A DNA stretch of 64,000 bases from Chaenocephalus aceratus. Lineage: Eukaryota; Chordata; Actinopteri; Perciformes; Channichthyidae. Under the pieces are notes generated by a model. The model was not told where the DNA came from. It searched no databases and was given only the letters and a program-made list of their open reading frames with translations. This document shows, piece by piece, positions 54,823 through 64,000 of this stretch (position 1 is the first letter of the stretch; each line of letters opens with the position of its first letter). The stretch lies in assembly GCA_023974075.1 (NCBI GenBank), contig CM043792.1:20785154-20849153 (forward strand), in the 5' to 3' direction. The translations under genes and the position numbers were made by a program.

Positions 54823-55615
54823 TCTTTAGTTTTGTACCTGCAGGGCCCAGAGTAAAATGCTTTTGTGAGCACAAACGGGGAACATGCAACACCAGTGTGA
54901 TTTTGGTGAAGTTGTGACTATCCTGGACAACGATATAGGGGGGGTATAGGAGAAATACCTGCTCTGAACATGTTATGTAGAGAACAGTGCAGATCTTCCC
55001 TATTGACACCAGGATTAACCTATCTAAAATAAGGAACATTAATAGTGTGATAGAAAATGAAATTTAATGTAATAGAGGCACAGATATAAGATCAATAATA
55101 CACTTTATTTCAGGGCACCTTTCAAAGCATTCAATGTCACTTTAAAATACAATTAAAAAAAAATATGAGTGGCATTACAATACAAACATGTGTTGAGTAG
55201 GAATATATAAAAATGATCAAAGGAGCAATTCATTTGAACACATTATCTTTTAGGCTTGATTGAAAATAACACAGTGTCTGACATGATCATATATATATGT
55301 GATATCATTACTGTTATATCATTGCTTACTATTCGTGGTTATCAGACACTTAAACAACAGAGAAGGTTTTAAGAAATAGGACTATACTGACAAATCACCT
55401 TATTATCCTGTCATTGTCTGTTCTGTAGGAAGCCTCCTCGCAATTGTATGCACATTATTTATTCAGCCGTTTGCGGTTTAATCTGATATATCATTCAAAA
55501 GAGAGAAAAAAGCTTAGAAAACGGTGAACGCTCAATACAGGCGATGACGTCACCTTTGCGCGTCCCCGCGAACAGGGCTTCAATCCACCGCAAGGCTTCA
55601 ATTTACGGCATAACA
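54823..55615 (-). repeat. Right arm of long inverted repeat
   Basis: Complement of 53815-54733, ending GCGATGACGTCACCTTTGCG, CGTCCCCGCGAACAGGGC and TTCAATCCACCGCAAGGC. It stops a few bases before the outer TIR at 55620. The arms differ by scattered substitutions and the indel described for the left arm. Confidence 0.9.
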
Positions 55616-55633
55616 CTGGCTAACGGGAACTCT

Positions 55634-58600
55634 AAAGAATTGTATCCAACAGAAACAAAAGTGACATTGATATTGAAGGTAACAAAGAACGTATTTATAC
55701 ATGAAGCTATAAACACATAGGAAGAATCTGCCCCAAGCACTATTTCTCACTAAGCACTCATCCACTGGGATGTATCAAGAGATACATAGTTTGCTCTGAG
55801 GACCTCCAACTGTGTTACTTGCTTCCTAAAATACTGAAATAAAACGGTTACACATACTTGGAATATGGATAATATCATTTTTTTAAGTAAATACAAGAAA
55901 TTGGGGGTCTAATAATAGATGGATACATTCAAATCAGATGCAGTATTGTCTGTTTTAAAAAAGAAAGACGCTCTGAAGTGTAGTTTAAAATGATATACAG
56001 GAACATGTAGATGGTTAATTAGACTTTTAAACTTTTATTATTGTTTTTTTACCTCTGTAAAGTGTCTTTGAGCACTTGATAAAGTGCTTGATAGATCAAA
56101 TGTATTATTATTAATATTATGATGGTTGATGTGTTTATGTTAAGGTTTTTACATGTGTTTATAGAAAAGAAAATGTGAGATGTAAATGTAATTGCTTCTT
56201 GCGCATCACCAGGGTAAGAACACACTTTTGATTTATTCAATTCATAATTAGTCTTTTCTCTACCAAAAACGGTTAATAAAAAAGATAACTGAGAGATGTG
56301 AATACAGTAATAACACCATTTCTTTTTTTACTTTAGTTTGTTTTATGATTATTGGGGTGCAGCATAAACTGTGAACACAGCACTGACATAGTATCATCTT
56401 TTAACATGACTTTTTTTGAAGATGTAAATATTCCCCCTGAAATCTGCCCTACGCTCAATTTGTCATCATCCATGCATAGACTGGAACGTAGCAGGAGATG
56501 TAGGCAGCTCTGAATCCTCCTTAGGGAACTATTTTGTGTGTTCAAATAAATACCTTTGACATGTCACAGGAGCGAGCGGCTGCTTCCTGCCGAGTTACCT
56601 GCAGTCAGCTCCACAGAAAGCAGCAGCTGGCCGAGCAGAGAGCGCTCCGTAAGCCTAACTGTTATAAAGTACAACCAAAACCTGTGACCCCGTCTGTTTC
56701 AAATGATTTACAGCATTGATCTCCTTCATTTTCCACTCCTCACATGAGGAACAAAGGGAGCGTTGTTCGGGACACGGAGAGCATAGTAGAAGCAGGTTTA
56801 TGGATTGGGTTAGATCAATGTTAAGGTGGTTTAGCGAATGTGTTCTTTTCTTCTGAACGTCAAAATTGAATATCATTTTTTTTTTATGTTCAAAGATGAT
56901 TTCGAAACACTTCCTTGTCTCTGGAGGACGTTTGATGCTCATGTTTGTCATTTTATCAAGCCACGATATCTTCCAGAGTCCAGAACTTCCTCTCTTTCCA
57001 GTCACCTCATCATACCCGCCTTCAAAATACAACTCGTTTTTTAAGTAGAAAAATTCCTTTAAATTATTAACAAAAATTCTTCCACACAAAATCACATAAT
57101 ACAATTATGAATAGACCTGTCTAGTGGATAAAGAGTGCTTGCAGGCTTTTGTGGACTCTAGATATTCTAATCCCCCATCACTATGCCATGCATCTATTGT
57201 TCGGCTCTCTGTCTCCCAAACAAAACAGAGCAGCATGAATAATACGGCGTCTAATGCCTCATGAAATATACATTGGGTGCTTTGCTCTCAGGCTTTGTAG
57301 CACATCATCCTCCATGATTCATATGTGCTCTGTGTGTATATGCACTCTGGAGGTGGAGGCACTTGTTGATGCTACAGCTAAAGTGAACCAGATGTAGAGG
57401 ATGGGACAGGCTGCGTTGCTCTTTGCTGAGATCATTTTTGGGCTCAGTTTTGGCAAAAGTATATCATCTTCACACTTGCTTTGGTATTAACTTTTTTAAC
57501 ATGTTTTCCCAGAGCGAAAAAGCACCATGAGATGATTTGAAGATATGTTTTATTTTGGAAGCCATGGTTCCTTTATATTGTCTTTTTGGCAGAGTCCATG
57601 GCAGTTTTGGGGCAGATTTGTGCTCCATATCCTGCAGAGTATTTCATAGTTAGATTGAATATAATCTCCCGGCCAGTGTCACTGATATCGCCAATTTTAA
57701 ACAAGTGACAACCTATTGTGCAAAATAAATTGGGCCAACGTGTAAAAAAAAACTACAGATCCTGGAATGGCTTCTTGATGCTGGCTCCAAAAGCAAGTGA
57801 ATCTCCCTAGACTCCCATTATAAAGTGCCCAAAAAAAAAACTGCCTGGTTCAAAAAACACTTTTGGTCACTGGGATAGATTTTCCTGTTCATGACAACAG
57901 TGGGTGATTTAATGAATAACTCACCCTCTTGAATTATGCATGATTAAAGGTGAGACTGCTTTGCTAGTGGGTGCCTTCACAGCATTCAGGCCTGCCTCAG
58001 GCTTTTGGACGATCGCCCACTTTGCCCATTTCTTGAGGCAGGCAGGTTATGTAACTGGAATCTGTTCTACCAAAATGGCGATGCAGGAGACAACCACTTA
58101 GGGCTTTATAATGGTTCTTCAGAAAACAAGGTGTGTCACAGAAACTAAATCATTGTTTTATACAGCCATGGTGTAAACATGTTAATCACTGGCACTGGTT
58201 TATTGCATTTGAAGGAAATATATATATAATTTCTGAAATCACAGTGAAACTGTGGGTCGTGATATCCCCTAACATTGGTTCATTCTTCTTCTCTTCCTTT
58301 CTTTTATTTAGTTTTTCCTCTACCTCGTCTACATGTCTTTTCCATTTGTAACTTATATTAACTAATTTATAAGTGATTAACGTTTCGTAAATAGGCAAAT
58401 AGGCTTTGAAGCCCAGATCACAAGTTTCTCCACTTGTTAGATAGACAAGGAAGTGCATGTCTTATAATCCAAATAGTCCCAGCCACAGATAGGAGCAGTG
58501 TTGGTAACAGTCAGGGTCTTATTCCCTTCATAATCTCCATGAGGAAATAAAGATACACAAAACCTTGGGTCTAGAACAAGACAACCAGCTGGGTGTTCTT

Positions 58601-58863
58601 ATGTCTAATGCATACATATCAGCAAAGGTAAACACAGACAACAACCCTTGAAATGTCAGAGCAACACAAAGCATGCCTGGCTTGCGACTGTATGCAAACA
58701 GGTGTCACATATTTAACGTTTCCAAATGTTTGTGCTGATATCTGGTCCTTCAGGTCGGACGAGCTGCGGTGCTTACCAAACCCGAAGACTCCTTACCAAA
58801 ACATTATGCATTTGTACAAGTTATACACAAGTTGTACTTTATTAGATAAAGAAATTGGAATTG
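55634..58863. other. Gene-free stretch; one exon-like block
   Basis: AT-rich sequence without clear terminal repeats. The only coding-like item is the block at 56570-56651. GTGGACTCTAGATATTC and later blocks have no recognised similarity. Confidence 0.45.
56570..56651 (+). other. Candidate internal exon of an unidentified gene
   Basis: Bounded by GTCACAG and a good donor (GTAAGC), the block reads ERAAASCRVTCSQLHRKQQL AEQRALR: charged, helix-prone and GC-richer than its flanks. The right size for an exon of a coiled-coil protein. I recognise no family, and no neighbouring exons were found, so it may be chance. Confidence 0.2.
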
Positions 58864-59307
58864 AAAGGTCCCCTATTAAACATTCATCAATGTATTATAG
58901 GTCTCAGATATATACAAACATGTCTCTGAAATTTTTGGCTCGAAATACCAAACAGATCATGCATTGTAATATCCCATATATCTGTTTTCAGACCTGTTTC
59001 AAAAGTGCTGATTCTCTGTCTGTTACTTTAGATGAAAATAAGGAACCACTCCCCACGCCCCTCTGAGAGATATTTGGTTTAAAAAGAACACCATGTTGCT
59101 CTAGGAGGAGATTCAGGTGATAAGGTTGGGGTTTTCCTTGGTTGGTTATTGGCTAATGGTTACACAAGCCAAAACATCGTTATAACATCATAAAGTGGCC
59201 AAAATCTGATCAGCTCATTTTCAGTTTTGATATAAATGGATCAGGACAAACTGTGAGCGAATCTTTTTTACAATCTCTTTACACAGAGGGGACACATGTT
59301 TTATGTA
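58864..59307 (-). mobile_element. Interspersed DNA repeat, copy 2, part 1 (interrupted by LINE)
   Basis: Reverse-oriented copy of 40936-41426, from AAAGGTCCCCTATTAAAC to GGGGACACATGTTTTATGTA. It then breaks off; the missing end resumes at 62609 with GAAGACATGAAAAAGTGG. Matching blocks include GATGAAAATAAGGAACCACT and GGCCAAAATCTGATCAGC. Confidence 0.8.
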
Positions 59308-62300
59308 GTGTGCATCTTGACCGGGGTGGGCGACATTACCTATTGACGCAGCAGCCACTTGTAAGTACTATTCGTGTTTAATTAGACTTCTCTATTTCAG
59401 TTATTATACTCTGTATAATTGTTCTGTAGTTATTGTAGCTAAATCGGCGCTTTGAGAGATTTTAAATCTCAGATCTGATCACGTGAACCTGTTAAACAGG
59501 GCTCAGTAGGCAATCAAGCGTGCATTAAAATAGGCACGGCCTCTCAGCTGTCGCCCATCAGCTGTAGAGAGTTAACTAATTAGAGGGGCGTGGCACCACA
59601 GCTGTGTGAACTCAGCAATCAGGCGTCCATTTAGGTAGCTCTTTCCTTCAGCGTCAGACAGCCGAAGACGGACAAAGACATTGGAGTCCTGCGGGAGTCT
59701 CTAAGACGGACAAAGACATTGGAGTCCTGCGGGAGTCTCTAAGACGGACAAAGACATTGGAGTCCTGCGGGAGTCTCTAAGACGGTCAAAGACATTGGAG
59801 TCCTGCGGGAGTCACGAGGGTGGCAAAGAGGAGGCAAATCCTACTCTGATTGAGCTAAGTATCGCTGGTGTTTTATTTTTATTTTATTTAGCTTTCTAGC
59901 CCCTCATGCTATAAGCATGTGTATTTTCTCCATTCCTGTTCATGTGTCTTCTCGCAATTATCACTGGCCCCGTGTATCTCCTAATCGCTATAACCGGCCT
60001 GCTCTCGTCTATCCCACGTGCTCCACTGACATCCAACATCTAGTTTCAGGTGGCCTGTGGAACTGCCAGTCAGCTGTTCCTAAGGCTGACTGGCAACTCA
60101 TAAAGCTGGCAATGTCTTTGATCTCATATTCTCAAGGAACTGCGCTACTTCTAACCTCTCTGTAAACCCGCTCCACACATCCGATCACTTCTTCATTTCA
60201 TTCTCTCTACCCCTTTCCAAACATAACAAACTAATCTCTTCTCATCCTGCACCTGTCCGCCGTAACCTCCGTTCCCTCTCCCCTCTACCTTTGCCTCATC
60301 GGTGCTCTCAGCCCTCCTTCCCCTGACTCGTTTCCAACTCCTGCCTCCAAACTCTGCTGCAGAAAACTCTCCTCTCTACTCCTCTCTGGACTCTCTCTGT
60401 CCTCTCACATCTCAGCAGGCTCGTCAGTCCCCTACTGCTCCCTGGCCAAATGACGCACTGCGTGCTAATAGAAACCGTCCTTAGGGCAGCAGAGCGGAAA
60501 CGGTGGAAATCCAAACACCATGACAACCTCCAAACCTATCAGGCCTCTCCTCTCCTCTTTCTCTGCTTCGATCTCTCAGGCAAAAAGCACTTTTGTCTTT
60601 CAAGACAAGATCCAATCTTCCTATTCAATCCTAAACAATTATTTTCCATCTTCTTCCACCCTCTGGGGACCCTCCCAAAGCCCCTCCCCCTCCTCATTCT
60701 GTCAAGCGACTTTGTTAACCACTTTGAAAAAAAAGGTTGATGATATTGCTCTTCTTTTTCTGACTCACCTTTACTCACCGCGGGTCACCAGCCCCTCCCT
60801 TTCACCCGCAACTAACCTCCTTTTCCCCTTCTTCGCCAAGTGAGGTTCTTACCTCATTACCTCTGCCCGCCCCCCACCACCTGTCCTCTCGACCCTATCC
60901 CTTCAAACCTCCTTCAGACTATAGCTCCTGATATTCTACCGTTTCTCACCCATTTCATGAAACACTCGCTCTAACTTTCTGGTCACTTTCCAAACAGTCT
61001 AAGGAGGCAAGAGTAAACCCTCTCCTAAAGAAACCCACTCTCAACCCGTCTGATGTTATAAACTACAGGCCTGTCTCTCTCCTCCCGTTCCTGTCTAAAA
61101 CACTTGAACGCGCTGTCTTTAAACAACTCTCCTGTTATCTCCATCAGAATAACCTTCTGGATCCGCACCAGTCTGGTTTCAAGGCAGGTCACTCCACAGA
61201 AACTGCCCTCCTTGCTGTCACTGAGGAACTGCACACTGCTAAAGCAGCCTCCCTCTCCTCTGTCCTCATCCTGTTGGACCTGTCTGCTGCATTCGACACG
61301 GTGAACCATCAGATCCTCCTTCGCACTCTCCAAGAACTTGGAGTTTCAGGCTCTGCACTTTCCCTCATCACCTCATACCTCAAAGACCGTACCTACAGGG
61401 TTACTTGGAAAGGGTCCAAGTCCGACCCTTGTCAATTAACTACAAGGGGTCCCTCAGGGCTCTGTTCTTGGTCCCCTCCTCTTCTCCCTGTACACAAACT
61501 CGCTCGGATCTGTCATTAGCCCGCATGGTTTTTCATACCACTGCTACGCTGACGACACCCAATTAATTCTGTCCTTTCCCCGTTCAGAGACCCAGGTCGT
61601 CGCACGCATCTCTGCTTGTTTAGCTGACATCTCTCAGTGGATGTCCGCTCATCATCTCAAGCTCAACCTTGACAAAACTGAACTGCTTTTCCTTCCGGGA
61701 AAAGATTGTCCCACTCTTGACCTGACTATCAACATCGGCACCTCTGTTGTTTCCCCGACCCAGACTGCAAGGAATCTGGGTGTGATCCTAGATAACAACC
61801 TGTCCTTCACTGCAAACATCGCTGCTACAACCCGCTGCTGCACATACACGCTTTACAACATCAGGAAGATACGTCCCCAGCTGACCCAGAAAGCGACGCA
61901 GGTTCTGGTCCAGGCTCTCGTCACCTCACGCCTAGACTACTGCAACTCCCTCCTGGCTGGTCTACCTGCATGTGCCATCCGACCTCTGCAGCTCATTCAG
62001 AATGCAGCGGCTCGTCTGGTCTTCAACCTTCCTAAATTTTCCCACACCACGCCGCTCCTCCGCTCCCTTCATTGGATTCCGGTAACTGCTAGAATTCACT
62101 TCAAGACACTGGTACTTGCGTACCATGCTGCGAATGGATCTGGCCCTTCCTACATCCAGGACATGGTTAAACTGTACACCCCAGCACATGCTCTACGCTC
62201 TGCATCAGCCAAACGACTCGCTGCATCCTCGCTGCGAGGGGGACCCAAGTTACCATCAGCAAAAACACGTGGGTTTGCTATCCTGGCTCCAAAATGGTGG

Positions 62301-62608
62301 AATGAGCTCCCCATTGACATCAGGACGGCAGAAAGCTTACACACCTTCCGGCGCAGACTGAAAACTCATCTCTTTCGACTCCACCTCGAGCGATAGAATT
62401 ACTAACAAAGAACTGCTAACAGAGCACTTATATACTAATAAAGGACTGGCTTATCTATAGCCAGTTGAGTAGCACTTGAAATACTTGGCTCTATGAAACC
62501 TGATGTACTTTATGATTCTGTTTTCTTTAAGGTTGTGTCTTCCTGGTTGAATGTACTTATTGTAAGTCGCTTTGGATAAAAGCGTCAGCTAAATGTAATG
62601 TAATGTAT
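59308..62608 (+). mobile_element. L2-clade LINE, decayed and internally deleted
   Basis: A 3.3-kb insertion splitting an older repeat. The 5' part carries four 38-bp tandem units (59665-59813). From 59917 frames read SGGLWNCQSAV (start of the L2 endonuclease) and then jump at about 60140-60190 to SDHF (end of the endonuclease), so most of that domain is missing. The linker RAAERKRWKSKHHDNLQTYQ and reverse transcriptase motifs follow: HQSGFKAGHSTETALL, LDLSAAFDTVNHQILL, and YADDTQLI near 61550. The frame 61641-62396 encodes the RT thumb and C-terminus ([40 protein letters not shown]). At least two frameshifts interrupt the ORF. The tail TTGTAAGTCGCTTTGGATAA with short ATGTA repeats is typical of fish L2 elements. 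Confidence 0.9.
59665..59813 (+). repeat. Four tandem 38-bp units in the LINE 5' region
   Basis: The unit is ACGGACAAAGACATTGGAGT then CCTGCGGGAGTCTCTAAG. The first three are identical and the fourth has one GGAC to GGTC change and a diverged end. They lie about 100 bp before the first endonuclease-like frame. Confidence 0.95.
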
Positions 62609-62653
62609 AGAAGACATGAAAAAGTGGATTTTGCATGATGGGTGACCTTTAAA
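62609..62653 (-). mobile_element. Interspersed DNA repeat, copy 2, part 2
   Basis: GAAGACATGAAAAAGTGGAT then TTTGCATGATGGGTGACCTT restores the terminal 40-45 bp of the repeat cut by the LINE. Confidence 0.8.
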
Positions 62654-62723
62654 GCAAATAGCATGGTGAAGCAAAGTGTTTTTTTTCAAATTTCTTACAA
62701 TTTCTTTTACAAATTTCAGAAAC

Positions 62724-62764
<41 letters not shown>

Positions 62765-64000
62765 CCACTTTAATCTCAGAGAATATCCGAGTTTTTTTTC
62801 CGTTTTGTACACATTTAATCTTGGAAATTCTATGTTTTTTCTCAGATTAACACCCTGCTTCTTCGTTTCTGTAATATTCTTTTAAGTTACGAACAATGGC
62901 TCTATATCATCATACACTATGCCATTGTATGATATAAACGAAACCTAAGTAAAAGAGAGATAACATTTAATCACTTACCTGTTAAACCCGAGCCTGTTTT
63001 TCAGGTTTCAGGCTCGAAAATGACATTCCCAGAACAAATGACCCCTTCTAAAAGGTTTAAATTAATAATCTTTTTTCTCAAAGTAATGATAAACCTGTGA
63101 GTTGGATGTAGAAAAGTCATATTCAATATAGATGTTTTTTATTTTAAAGAAAATTCAGATTGAACATGGTAAAAAAACTGTAAATTATAGTGTCCGTCCA
63201 AAAAATATGTTGTACTTATAGTGAAAACTAACCTTGGATGATGGGTTAGTAGACTAAAAGCTTTAGGAATCCAAAGTACAATATATAATAAGTACCCTGT
63301 ATCAAGATTGATGCAAAACAAGTGATATTTAACCTTTTTAGACAGATTTAGCAAAAAAAAAAACCTCTTCTGGGGCCATTTGGGTGGATTTTCCATATCT
63401 CTGGCCCCCCTTGCTGGATTTTGACATGTGACATCTCTTTCTGACCATCAGAGCCATTGGAATCGAGGGGAACTCCCACATAGTCCTTATTTTTGTAATG
63501 TGTGTGTGTGAGACTGCCGCATAGCCTTGACCGGAAGCAGCAGCCACTCTGGTGGCTACCATTAGCAGCTAACATTTCCGCTCTCCGATTTTTGCATACA
63601 AATGGAATTATGGATCATAAATTAAATCATTTTTTTATACAGAGACGTTAAAAACCTATGGATTAACCGATTCAGCCGCGTTTTTTTCTTGTTTTAATGC
63701 CATTGAACACGTATTTTGATCAGATTGACAGCTACAGTGAGACGATCTCCCTTGAAGCTCCGTAAAGGTACGTGTTGTGATGTCTGTATTTGCTTCCCCT
63801 GTCGCGAGTCCGGTTCACTCAGTGATGATACTATATACCTAAATAATCTGTGGAACCTCAGCTTTAATCGGATATCTTGTATGTGCAGCTACGATAAGTA
63901 ATAAGGGTACTTTTATCTTGAGTTCTGTGCCAATGTCCGTTAGCATTTTTCGCTAAGGGGTCATTTAGATGCTTCTTATGAGACTTGTGTTTTGTTTTGG
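62654..64000. other. Gene-free right edge with (AT)n tract
   Basis: AT-rich. Contains an AT microsatellite at about 62729-62763. From 63340 to 63560 a moderately GC-richer block (GGGGCCATTTGGGTGG, CCGGAAGCAGCAGCCACTC) is probably repeat-derived, but I cannot define its ends. No gene recognised. Confidence 0.45.

Larger units (their letters stand above)
52413..55633. mobile_element. 3.2-kb element with 14-bp TIRs enclosing a long hairpin
   Basis: AGAGTTCCCGTTAG at 52413-52426 is perfectly inverted at 55620-55633 (CTAACGGGAACTCT). The left 1.4 kb is single-copy with CCGGTCAA motifs and an AT tract near 53745. The right 1.8 kb is a giant inverted repeat (separate entries). I see no transposase frame and no convincing target duplication, so the superfamily is unknown. 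Confidence 0.6.

Noticed and set aside
61025..61333. Minus-strand open frames opposite the LINE
   Set aside because: Shadows of the reverse transcriptase coding frame.
62729..62763. (AT)n tract as a possible origin or structured element
   Set aside because: Plain microsatellite without supporting flanking structure.

Overview
This is a stretch of a ray-finned fish genome, most likely a percomorph teleost. It has spliced vertebrate genes with GT-AG introns, large introns packed with DNA transposons, and an L2-type LINE with the usual fish tail. The genes are those of human 17q25 (TBCD with ZNF750 nested in it, the ketosamine-3-kinase gene, ARL16), plus the end of an epsin-3 gene.

Layout: (1) 1-1530, + strand: last four exons of an epsin (epn3). 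(2) 2826-4204, - strand: arl16, five exons, whose first intron reads as a minor-spliceosome (U12) AT-AC intron. (3) 4516-6490, + strand: fructosamine/ketosamine-3-kinase (fn3krp-like), complete at 309 aa over six exons, head to head with arl16 across about 310 bp. (4) 8040 to at least 37028, + strand: tbcd, tubulin folding cofactor D. I could chain 38 coding exons phase to phase. One donor is GC and one exon (27405-27466) carries a one-base frame break. (5) 17495-19417, - strand: znf750, nested antisense in tbcd intron 13. (6) 38016-64000: no convincing gene. This is a transposon-rich desert with a 656-bp Myb/SANT-carrying element with long TIRs, a 1.37-kb hAT with a perfect 8-bp target duplication, a 3.2-kb element holding a long hairpin of 0.8-0.9 kb arms, and an internally deleted L2 LINE sitting inside an older repeat copy.

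The genes do not form a pathway. ARL16 is a small GTPase, the kinase repairs glycated proteins, TBCD assembles and disassembles alpha/beta-tubulin, and ZNF750 is an epithelial transcription regulator. Links between them are positional: a shared promoter region (arl16/fn3krp) and nesting (znf750 in tbcd). I found no CRISPR, operon, tRNA or rRNA features and no convincing new biological system. The items most worth checking are the U12 intron, the tbcd frame break and the long hairpin element.
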